From assembly GCA_041484525.1 (NCBI GenBank), contig JBGPHT010000035.1:1-55162 (forward strand): DNA of 55,162 nt, written 5' to 3'. How positions within the stretch are numbered: position 1 is the stretch's first letter; every line of letters starts with the position of its first letter. Under the pieces are notes generated by a model that was not told the origin of the DNA, ran no database searches, and saw only the letters and a list, made by a program, of their open reading frames with translations. This DNA is from JBGPHT01 sp041484525 (lineage in GTDB: Bacteria > Acidobacteriota > Terriglobia > Bryobacterales > Bryobacteraceae). The position numbers and the translations under genes were made by a program. This document shows positions 15,803 through 22,924 of the stretch, one piece after another.

Positions 15803-16360
15803 TTGCTCCGCCTGGATGAACGGATCGCCGCACCGCTCTTGCGCTGGCTCGCGCGGCATCGGGCAGGCGGCTGGGTCGCCGGATACTTCGAGCTGGCGTA
15901 CCTCTTGTGTTACCCCATGATCCCCATGAGCCTCGGCGCTCTTTACGTGTTACGCCTGGCGCGGCATGCGGATCATTTCTGGACAGTGGTCCTGATTTCC
16001 ACCTACATCTCCTACGGCATGCTGCCGTTCATCCAGACGCAGCCGCCGCGGATGCTGGCGGAGCCGTGGCTGATTCCGCTGCCGCCCAACCCGGTGCGGG
16101 ATTTCAATCTCTGGATCCTGCGGAATGCCAGCATCCACGCCAATACGTTTCCCAGCGCGCATGTGGCGGCTTCGACGGCGGCGGCGCTGGTGCTGATCGC
16201 GTTGGCGCCGGTGGGCGCCGGGGTGCTGTTCGGGGCGATCGCCATCGGGATCGCATTCGGGACATTCATCGGCAGGTATCACTACGCGGCGGATGCGATC
16301 ATGGGCGCGCTGGTCGCGGCGGTGGTGTTTCTAGCGGAAATCGGGATTGCCGGCTTGTAG
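15803..16360 (+). CDS. PAP2-family lipid phosphatase, catalytic part
   Basis: A membrane phosphatase domain of 185 codons if read from TTG 15803. PAP2 motif 2 is TFPSAHVAA (His general acid) and motif 3 is GRYHYAADAIMG (nucleophile-type His and Asp). Motif 1 is degenerate: only QTQPPRM is visible where KxxxxxxRP is expected. Such enzymes dephosphorylate phosphatidate or undecaprenyl pyrophosphate at the outer face of the membrane. No ribosome-binding site precedes TTG 15803, and the frame is continuous with 15527-15790 apart from one TGA, so this is better seen as the 3' part of an interrupted gene. Confidence 0.75.
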   Translation: MLRLDERIAAPLLRWLARHRAGGWVAGYFELAYLLCYPMIPMSLGALYVLRLARHADHFWTVVLISTYISYGMLPFIQTQPPRMLAEPWLIPLPPNPVRDFNLWILRNASIHANTFPSAHVAASTAAALVLIALAPVGAGVLFGAIAIGIAFGTFIGRYHYAADAIMGALVAAVVFLAEIGIAGL

Positions 16361-16389
16361 GTGATCTCCTGACTACGGGTAAACGGTAG

Positions 16390-16626
16390 TCTCCCCCTCA
16401 TCTCGGCGACGTATTTCAGATCGGCCTCTTCGGGAGCATCGTGCCGAATCCGCTGCTGACGGTCCAGTTCCTCGCGTTGGGCGGCGATGCATTGTTCAAC
16501 GGGAACGAGCTCGATCTGCGGGTGGCAGCCGATCAGGCCGCAGCACCGGAGCCCACGACGATCGTGCTGCTGGGCGCCGGCCTGGCTGGACTGATTGCGC
16601 TTGGGCGACGCAGAGCGCGGAAGTAA
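16390..16626 (+). pseudogene. Remnant of a PEP-CTERM exported protein
   Basis: After a TAG at 16387 the frame reads SPPHLGDVFQIGLFGSIVPN, then a beta-rich stretch and a complete PEP-CTERM tail, PEPTTIVLLGAGLAGLIALG followed by RRRARK. The tail directs sorting by an exosortase/archaeosortase-type enzyme at the cell envelope. There is no signal peptide and no good start codon except GTG 16441, so the bulk of the gene is missing. I read it as a 5'-deleted relic. If translated from GTG 16441 it would give only 61 residues. No exosortase gene is in the window. Confidence 0.6.
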
Positions 16627-16635
16627 CGGCGCGCC

Positions 16636-19089
16636 CTACTCGTACCGCAGCGCCACCAACGGTTCGACTTTCGCCGCACGCCGCGCGGGGATGTAGCACG
16701 CCAGCATCGTCACGGCGGCCAGCGTCGCCGCCATGGCCGCAAACGTGGCACCGTCGACCGAGCTCACACCGAATAGCAAGCCGCTTAGAAACCGCGTGAG
16801 CGCGAATGCGCCGAGAGATCCGGCCACGATTCCCGCGACAGCCAGGCGCAGGCCGGCGGCGCCTACCAGGCGCAGCACGTCTCCCGATTGCGCTCCTAAC
16901 GCCATGCGGATGCCGATCTCGTTCGTCCGCTGCGCCACCGAGTAGGAGATCACGCCGTAGATGCCCAACGCAGCCAGCACCAGCGAGAGCGAAGAGAACA
17001 GCGTCAGGAGCAGCGTCAGGAAACGCGGCCGCGAGCGCGACGCCGACATCACATCTTCCATCGAGCGCAGATTCGAGATGGGCAGCGTGCGGTCGAGCGA
17101 GCGGACTTGGGCGCGCACGGCGTTGGCCATCCCCATGGGGTCGCCCGCGGCGCGCACCAGCAGCCAGCAGGTTCGCGGCGGATTGACGCCCTGTGCAAAC
17201 GGGATGAACAGCTCGGTGCCGGTCGGTTTGCTGAGGCCGGCGTTCTTGATATCCGCGATCACGCCGACTACCGTCCGCCACTCGCCGTTCTGTTCCGTCC
17301 GCACGCGATGGCCGAGAGCGCTTTCGCGCGGCCAGTAGATCTTCGCCATCGTCTGATTCACCACCACCGCGGCGGGCGCGCCGGCACCGTCGTTCTCGGT
17401 CAGGAAGCGGCCTTCAATCAGACGGGCGCTCGCCGTTTCGAAATACTTGGGACCGACGAAATTCCAATAGTCGATATTGTTCATCGGGCCGTTGCCGTTG
17501 GGGGAGGGGACGAGGCCTTCGATCACGGTGTCGTTGGCATTGATCTGCCGCTCCGGAGCGAGGCCGGAGGCGATGGCGGCGGAGACCACTCCGGGCAGCG
17601 CGCTCACGTTGGCCTGCAGCGACCGGTAGAGACTCTTCGAGTCGGTCTCTCTCGGGTATGCGACCTGCGGCAGGGCCAGCCGCAGCGAGAGCACGTGCCG
17701 CGGATCGATTCCGGAATTCACTTCCTGCAGCTTCCAGAAGGCCTTGACCATCAGGCCGGCGCCGATCAGCAGCACCAGCGCCAGGGCCAGCTCGCTCGCC
17801 ACCAGCACGGACCGGAACTGGTTGGCGGCGGTGGACGCGGTGGTGCGTCCGGCCGCGGCTTTCAGCGTGTCGTGCAGGGTGGAGGGGCGCATGTGGATGA
17901 TGGGCGCGAGCCCGAACGCAATCCCCGTGGCAATCGACACCAGCAGCGCGAACAGCAGGACGCGCCAATCGATGCCCACCTCTTCGACGCGCGGGATGCT
18001 GCCGGCATTGGTCGCCACCAGCAGGCGCAGTCCGCCGAACGCCAGCAGCATCCCGAACGCGGCGCCGGCGAGCGAGAGCAGAATGCCTTCGGTGACGAAC
18101 TGCCCGAGCAGTTTGCGGAGCGATGCGCCGATGGCGGCACGGACGGCGATCTCGCGGCGGCGCGCTTCGGAGCGGGCCAGCAGCAGGTTGGCCACGTTGA
18201 CGCACGCGATCAAGAGCACGAATGCCACAGCGCCGAGCAGGACGAGCATCGCGGGCCGCACACCCTTCACCACTTCGTCCTGAAAGCCGGCCAGGACCAC
18301 GGGGTGCCGGTCGGGGCTGAGCGGGTGGGCGGTGCGCGCCATGGTTTCGCTTTGGTGGCGGGCGTAGCGCGTCATTTCGTCCTGCGCCTTCGAAAGGGAA
18401 CTGTTGGGGCGAAGCCGTCCCAGGACGTTGAGAAAGTGACTGCCGCGGCCGCCCGGCCTGACGGGGTCGATCTGCAGCGGCACCCATAGCTCGGGCGCGT
18501 CGATCTCACCCGGAGGAAAAGCGAATCCGGGAGCCATCACACCGACCACGGTGCAGGGATTGCCGTTGAGACGGATGTCGCGGCCGATGACGCTGCGGTC
18601 GCCGCCATAGGCGCGCTGCCAGAGACTGAACGAGAGAACGGCGGTGCGCGGTGCGTTGGCGCCGTCGTCGTCGGGATTCAACAGGCGGCCGACGAGGGGA
18701 GCGGTGCCCAGCATGGGCAGCATGCCGCCGGTGACATACGAAACGGTGGCACGCACTGGTTCGCTCGAACCCGCCAGGTTGGCGCCGAAGTTGGCCCAAC
18801 CTTCGAGGGCTTCGAACGCCGAGGTGTCGCGCTTGAGGTCAATGTACTCGGGCGGGGAGACCCAGAAATGGCGGAGGCCGCCGTTGGGGAAGTTGGGAAA
18901 TTCGGTGAAGACGCGGACGAGACGGTTGGACTGCGCGTAAGGCAGCGGCCGCAACAGCACCGCGTTCACCACGCTGAAGATCGCGGTGGTGGCGCCGATG
19001 CCGAGCGCCAGGCAAAGGATGGCTGCGGCCGAGAAGCTGGGATTTCGGGCCAGCATGCGCAGGCCGTAGCGGAGATTCTGCCGGAGCAT
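16636..19089 (-). CDS. ADOP-type MacB/FtsX permease
   Basis: An 817-residue inner-membrane protein of the acidobacterial duplicated orphan permease kind. It has two repeats of MacB periplasmic core plus FtsX domain. The first helix follows MLRQNLRYGLRMLARNPSFS; the middle FtsX helices include VNVANLLLARSEARRREIAV, and the second repeat ends with NEIGIRMALGAQSGDVLRLV and IPARRAAKVEPLVALRYE. No ATP-binding subunit is adjacent, as usual for the group. The N-terminal prefix domain found in many members (and in the second copy at 46549) is lacking. Substrate and energy partner are unknown. A hairpin-rich repeat lies just upstream. Confidence 0.9.
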   Translation of the reverse strand: MLRQNLRYGLRMLARNPSFSAAAILCLALGIGATTAIFSVVNAVLLRPLPYAQSNRLVRVFTEFPNFPNGGLRHFWVSPPEYIDLKRDTSAFEALEGWANFGANLAGSSEPVRATVSYVTGGMLPMLGTAPLVGRLLNPDDDGANAPRTAVLSFSLWQRAYGGDRSVIGRDIRLNGNPCTVVGVMAPGFAFPPGEIDAPELWVPLQIDPVRPGGRGSHFLNVLGRLRPNSSLSKAQDEMTRYARHQSETMARTAHPLSPDRHPVVLAGFQDEVVKGVRPAMLVLLGAVAFVLLIACVNVANLLLARSEARRREIAVRAAIGASLRKLLGQFVTEGILLSLAGAAFGMLLAFGGLRLLVATNAGSIPRVEEVGIDWRVLLFALLVSIATGIAFGLAPIIHMRPSTLHDTLKAAAGRTTASTAANQFRSVLVASELALALVLLIGAGLMVKAFWKLQEVNSGIDPRHVLSLRLALPQVAYPRETDSKSLYRSLQANVSALPGVVSAAIASGLAPERQINANDTVIEGLVPSPNGNGPMNNIDYWNFVGPKYFETASARLIEGRFLTENDGAGAPAAVVVNQTMAKIYWPRESALGHRVRTEQNGEWRTVVGVIADIKNAGLSKPTGTELFIPFAQGVNPPRTCWLLVRAAGDPMGMANAVRAQVRSLDRTLPISNLRSMEDVMSASRSRPRFLTLLLTLFSSLSLVLAALGIYGVISYSVAQRTNEIGIRMALGAQSGDVLRLVGAAGLRLAVAGIVAGSLGAFALTRFLSGLLFGVSSVDGATFAAMAATLAAVTMLACYIPARRAAKVEPLVALRYE

Positions 19090-19108
19090 TTCGTGTCCCC
19101 CTCAAAAA

Positions 19109-19207
19109 GAAAGAATGCGGGGACGCCCCTACTGTCGCGACGGTTGCGGGTGTCGCGTAGGTCGCCCGGAACATCCCCGGATTCTTTCACGTCCGGCGGA
19201 TTCTTTC
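19109..19207. repeat. REP-like imperfect inverted repeat upstream of the permease
   Basis: GAAAGAATGCGGGGA (19109-19123) is matched as an inverted copy by TCCCCGGATTCTTTC (19174-19188) with one mismatch, leaving a 50-bp interior that itself pairs (CCTAC...CGCGAC against GTCGCGTAGG). An extra direct copy of CGGATTCTTTC lies at 19197-19207. It has the look of a dispersed extragenic palindrome. Confidence 0.5.
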
Positions 19208-19241
19208 CCGGGGGTTAGACGAGCGAAGCGTAATTAGGTCT

Positions 19242-19874
19242 CTAGCCTTCGGCTTTGCCTACCAGGATGATGGAGATCGGCAGGCTCCCGACCTTCACGC
19301 TCAAGACCCAGTCGTTGTCGCCTTCCTTGGTCACGGCTGGAAAGTCCGAACCGGACGGCGGCTCGAGAGAAAACACCGCCGGGTGCCCGGTGCCCGAGCT
19401 CTTGCTCTGCGTGACCAGGGCCTCGAAAGCAGGCATGGCCTGGGGATTGGCGTCGTTCGCAACCGGCGTCAAAAGGGCGAAGTCGCGCTGCGGAGCGACG
19501 CCTTGGTGGGCGCCATCCACGGGGTAATTGTTGTAGCGCATCGTGTAGAGACCGGGCTTGAGGGTCTGGCCGCGACGGTCGGAACCGGGGCCGGGAAAGC
19601 GGAGGACTCCCAGCAGGGTGCCGGGCGCGATGGGCAGCGTGATCGCGGGATCCACCGATTTGTCGCCGGTCGGGATCGACTTGCGGAACCAGACTTCACA
19701 CCAGGGACCTTTGGGTCCCACCATGCGGTATCCCTGGGTGTCGATCAGCGAAGCGTAGGCCGCCGGCAAATCGGGCGGGGCGGTCGAAATCTTCTCGAGT
19801 TTGTAATCCTGGGAGTAGGCAAGAGCCGCACTCAGGAACGCGGCGCTGAAGACGGGAAGGAGGCGCTTCGTCAT
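19242..19874 (-). CDS. Exported conserved hypothetical protein
   Basis: A 210-residue protein with a cleavable signal peptide (LLPVFSAAFLSAALAYSQ). The mature part is beta-rich, with GPWCEVWFRKSIP near residue 55, LKPGLYTMRYNNYPVDGAHQ near residue 106 and a closing VLSVKVGSLPISIILVGKAE. The Gly-Leu-Tyr-Thr-x-Arg-Tyr pattern resembles small secreted acidobacterial proteins of unknown function, some with DUF2911-like folds; I cannot assign a role. It stands alone between the repeat and tRNA-Gly, on the same strand as the permease. Confidence 0.7.
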   Translation of the reverse strand: MTKRLLPVFSAAFLSAALAYSQDYKLEKISTAPPDLPAAYASLIDTQGYRMVGPKGPWCEVWFRKSIPTGDKSVDPAITLPIAPGTLLGVLRFPGPGSDRRGQTLKPGLYTMRYNNYPVDGAHQGVAPQRDFALLTPVANDANPQAMPAFEALVTQSKSSGTGHPAVFSLEPPSGSDFPAVTKEGDNDWVLSVKVGSLPISIILVGKAEG

Positions 19875-19897
19875 GGCGGTTTTGGAGGGCTAAAACG

Positions 19898-19973
19898 TGG
19901 AGCGGGAGACCGGATTCGAACCGGCGACATCGACCTTGGCAAGGTCGCACTCTACCAACTGAGTTACTCCCGC
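19898..19973 (-). tRNA. tRNA-Gly (anticodon GCC)
   Basis: The minus strand folds as a cloverleaf. The acceptor GCGGGAG pairs with CTCCCGC, the anticodon stem CGACC/GGTCG encloses TTGCCAA with anticodon GCC (19940-19938), and the T arm GCCGG/CCGGT holds TTCGAAT. The discriminator is T and CCA is encoded (19900-19898). It lies head to head with dnaA. Confidence 0.97.
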
Positions 19974-20028
19974 CCGATGGAAAACACTATTGTCCTTCAG
20001 AACAATAGCGGTGTCAAACGTTCCAGAT

Positions 20029-20056
20029 ATGACACTGAAAACAAGGTAGTTATAAT
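20029..20056 (+). promoter_or_regulatory. Candidate dnaA promoter
   Basis: ATGACA (20029-20034) and TATAAT (20051-20056), with a 16-bp spacer, give a leader of about 150 bp before the dnaA ATG. An inverted repeat CTATTGT/ACAATAG (19987-19993 and 20002-20008) lies just upstream, between this promoter and the divergent tRNA. Confidence 0.5.
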
Positions 20057-20169
20057 CTTGCGGGAAACCGTTTTCTCTGTGTTAGACTACAGTCTCGATT
20101 GCCCCTAAAGGACGGTCGGGCAACCTGAAGTTCGACCGCACAAGGCTCTCCAATCGACCCCACGCTGGC

Positions 20170-20190
20170 TGTGGAAAAGGCTGTGGATAT
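20170..20190 (+). promoter_or_regulatory. Two DnaA-box-like 9-mers in the dnaA leader
   Basis: TGTGGAAAA (20170-20178) is the exact complement of TTTTCCACA, and TGTGGATAT (20182-20190) differs from TGTGGATAA at one base. They lie 12 bp apart and 26 bp before the dnaA start. They could serve autoregulation of dnaA or belong to a bipartite origin. Confidence 0.6.
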
Positions 20191-20215
20191 CATGTGCTCT
20201 TCGTGTGTATAGACG

Positions 20216-21526
20216 ATGAACTATTGGGATCAGATCCGCGATTATCTGCAACAAAAGGTGAGCCAGGAAAGTTACGATAACTGGCTGAAGGGCACGACTT
20301 TCGCCGGCATGGAAGGCGGCACCCTGGTGGTCTCGGTGCCTGACCATGAGACCCGCGCCTGGCTCGAAACCGAGTATTCGAACCTGGTACATACTGGTAT
20401 CCGGGATCTCGGTCTGGCGGTGGGGCAGGTCAGTTATGAGGCGCAGCCGGTCCGTGGCACTCAAAACCAGGCCATTCACGCTGTAGAGAATGTGGAACCC
20501 GATGCCGCCGCCAGCGCGCTGAACCCGAAGTTCACGTTCGATTCCTTTGTGGTCGGCGCCTGCAACCAATTCGCGCACGCCGCGGCGCGGTCCGTCGCGA
20601 CTACTCCCTCGCGCGCTTACAATCCGCTGTTCCTCTACGGCGGCGTGGGGATGGGGAAGACGCACCTGATGCACGCCATCGGGCGCCACTTGATCGACAA
20701 GTTCGGCTCCATGCGGGTGATCTACACCTCGAGCGAGAAGTTCATGAACGAGATGATCACCTGCATCCGCACCGACCGCATGGATCAATTCCACCAGCGG
20801 TATCGCGAGGCGGACGTGCTGCTGGTGGACGACATCCAACTGCTCGGCAACAAGGAGCGGACGCAGGAGGAGTTCTTCCACACCTTCAACGAGCTCCACG
20901 ATCACCAGAAGCAGATCGTGATCTCGAGCGACTCGCCGCCCAAAGATATTCCCGGATTGCTCGAGCGGCTGCGGTCGCGGTTCGAATGGGGATTGATGGC
21001 CGACATCCAGCCGCCCGACCTCGAGACGAAGATGGCGATCCTGGACAAGAAGTCCGAGGCGGAAGGCGTGAAGCTGCCGGACGATGTGCGCACGTTCATG
21101 GCATCGAAGACCAAGTCGAACGTGCGTGAACTGGAAGGCGCGCTGGTGAAGCTGATCGCCTACTCCTCGCTCACCGGGACGCCGATCCACCTCCACATGG
21201 CGCAGCAGGTGTTGAAGCATCTGGTGCATGTGCAGGACCGCAAGGTGACCATCGACTCGATTCAAAAGGCGGTTGCGGAACGGTTCGCCATCAAGACCTC
21301 GCAGATCAAGGAAAAGAGCAACACCAAAAAGGTGGTCTACCCCCGTCAGGTAGCCATGTACTTGGTCAAGGAACTGACCGATGCGTCGCTACCGGAGATC
21401 GGACGGGCGTTCGGCGGGAAGCATCATACGACCGTGATTCATTCCATAAACAAGATCGAGCAATCGCGTCACAATGATCCTGAATTGAACAGGCTACTCC
21501 ACAATCTAATGGACTCATTACAATGA
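20216..21526 (+). CDS. dnaA: Chromosomal replication initiator DnaA
   Basis: A 436-residue initiator ATPase. Domain I (MNYWDQIRDYLQQKVSQESY) is followed by a short linker. The AAA+ domain has Walker A GGVGMGKTH (K148) and Walker B VLLVDDIQ. The C-terminal domain IV carries the DnaA-box-binding signature GGKHHTTVIHSINKIE. It binds 9-mers in the flanking regions, melts the origin and loads the helicase. Length is typical. The start is supported by domain I; no strong Shine-Dalgarno is visible. dnaN follows after a 236-bp gap that is the probable origin. Confidence 0.97.
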   Translation: MNYWDQIRDYLQQKVSQESYDNWLKGTTFAGMEGGTLVVSVPDHETRAWLETEYSNLVHTGIRDLGLAVGQVSYEAQPVRGTQNQAIHAVENVEPDAAASALNPKFTFDSFVVGACNQFAHAAARSVATTPSRAYNPLFLYGGVGMGKTHLMHAIGRHLIDKFGSMRVIYTSSEKFMNEMITCIRTDRMDQFHQRYREADVLLVDDIQLLGNKERTQEEFFHTFNELHDHQKQIVISSDSPPKDIPGLLERLRSRFEWGLMADIQPPDLETKMAILDKKSEAEGVKLPDDVRTFMASKTKSNVRELEGALVKLIAYSSLTGTPIHLHMAQQVLKHLVHVQDRKVTIDSIQKAVAERFAIKTSQIKEKSNTKKVVYPRQVAMYLVKELTDASLPEIGRAFGGKHHTTVIHSINKIEQSRHNDPELNRLLHNLMDSLQ

Positions 21527-21762
21527 ACTTGCTAAATTTTTCCACAGGGGAGTCTAAACAGGCCTTAGGGAAAATGTGTAAATACCATTACACCGCGGGT
21601 TCGTGCACATTTCACCCTCCCCTAATCCTCAACTGGCTATAGCCAAAAGTAGCTGAGTTTAGTATAATTTAGGTAGCCTTCCACAATATGCACAAGCCCT
21701 ATGAATACGGTTATCTATAGTGCATATTTATACAGGCTACTAAGAATAGGAGTCCTGGCTCT
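21527..21762. other. oriC: Probable replication origin (oriC) in the dnaA-dnaN gap
   Basis: This 236-bp spacer is much richer in A+T than the flanking genes. DnaA-box-like 9-mers are TTTTCCACA (21538-21546, perfect), TGTGTAAAT (21575-21583, complement differs at one position) and ATATGCACA (21686-21694, one mismatch). A perfect 12-bp palindrome TGGCTATAGCCA sits at 21634-21645. TATAAT at 21663-21668 may be the dnaN -10 box, and AGGAG (21748-21752) its ribosome-binding site. Position between dnaA and dnaN supports origin function; GC skew could not be computed here. Confidence 0.6.
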
Positions 21763-22881
21763 ATGGAGTTCACGGTCAGCAAGTCTGATCTGGTAAGAGA
21801 GCTGAGTCTGTCGCAAGGCGTCGTGGAGAAGAAGACCACGATCCCGATCCTGTCGAATGTGTTGTTGGAAGCTGCAGGGGACCGGATCACGCTTACGGCG
21901 ACGGACCTGGAGTTGGGAATTCGCTGCTCCTGCCCGGCGCGCGTCAAAAAAGAAGGCGCAGGTACGCTGCCGGCTCGCAAGCTGCTTGACTATGTGCGCC
22001 TCCTGCCCGAGGGCGACATCAACATGAAGTTCCTTGAGAACCACTGGGCGAACATCACCAGCGGCCGCTCTCGGACGCGCTTGGCGGGGATGTCGCGCGA
22101 GAGTTTTCCGGAACTGCCGCAGATGCCGGCATCGATCGCGGAGATCCCGGTCAAGACGCTGACGTCGATGATCGCCCGGACGTCTTTCGCCATCTCGATG
22201 GAGGAATCGCGGTTCACGCTGAATGGCGCTTTGCTCCTGATGCAGCCCGACGGTCTCACGATGGTCGCAACCGATGGCCACCGTCTGGCGTTTGTCCAAG
22301 CTACGCCGGCCGAGAGTGGAAACGTCAGTCAGCAGTTCCGCGCGCTGGTTCCGAAGAAGGCGATGGCCGAACTGGTCAAACTGTCGGACGAAGCCGGCGG
22401 AGACACCAAGGCCATCTTCGCGGGGGACGACAATCACCTGTTCTTCCAGGTGGCTCACCGGCTGTTGATCACGCGGAAATTGACAGGCAACTTCCCCGAC
22501 TACGAGAGAGTGCTGCCCAAGGATCACACGCTGGTCGCCACGCTGCAGCGAGATGAAATCCGCTCTGCGATCGAGCGTGTAGCCCAGTTTGCCGACGAAC
22601 GTTCGCGGGCTATCCGCGTCCAATTTACGAATGGTGAAGTGCGCATCTTTTCTTCTTCAGTCGAGATGGGAGAGAGCGAGGAAAGTGTCCCGAGCGAGTA
22701 TCAGGGTCCGGACCTCGAGATTGGATTCAATGCCCAGTATCTGCTCGATTTTCTGCGCGCCATTCCACAAGATCATGTGGCGTTCCAGTTGAAGGACCAG
22801 AAGAGCGCCGGCGAAATGCGGCCCGCGGGCGATGGCATAGTGGATCAATATCGCTATGTGGTCATGCCCATGAGAATTTGA
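21763..22881 (+). CDS. dnaN: DNA polymerase III beta subunit (sliding clamp)
   Basis: A 372-residue clamp that forms the ring around DNA and tethers polymerase III. Three repeated clamp folds are recognisable: the N-terminal MEFTVSKSDLVRELSLSQGV, the middle segment from about residue 130, and a C-terminal end with VVMPMRI, the usual closing strand of the clamp family. AGGAG lies 10 bp before ATG 21763. It follows dnaA across the probable origin and precedes gyrB by 43 bp. recF, frequently next to dnaN, is absent. Confidence 0.97.
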   Translation: MEFTVSKSDLVRELSLSQGVVEKKTTIPILSNVLLEAAGDRITLTATDLELGIRCSCPARVKKEGAGTLPARKLLDYVRLLPEGDINMKFLENHWANITSGRSRTRLAGMSRESFPELPQMPASIAEIPVKTLTSMIARTSFAISMEESRFTLNGALLLMQPDGLTMVATDGHRLAFVQATPAESGNVSQQFRALVPKKAMAELVKLSDEAGGDTKAIFAGDDNHLFFQVAHRLLITRKLTGNFPDYERVLPKDHTLVATLQRDEIRSAIERVAQFADERSRAIRVQFTNGEVRIFSSSVEMGESEESVPSEYQGPDLEIGFNAQYLLDFLRAIPQDHVAFQLKDQKSAGEMRPAGDGIVDQYRYVVMPMRI

Positions 22882-22924
22882 ACTACCGGGCTGGCTGTAA
22901 GCCTGCCCCATCCAGCAAGGAAAT

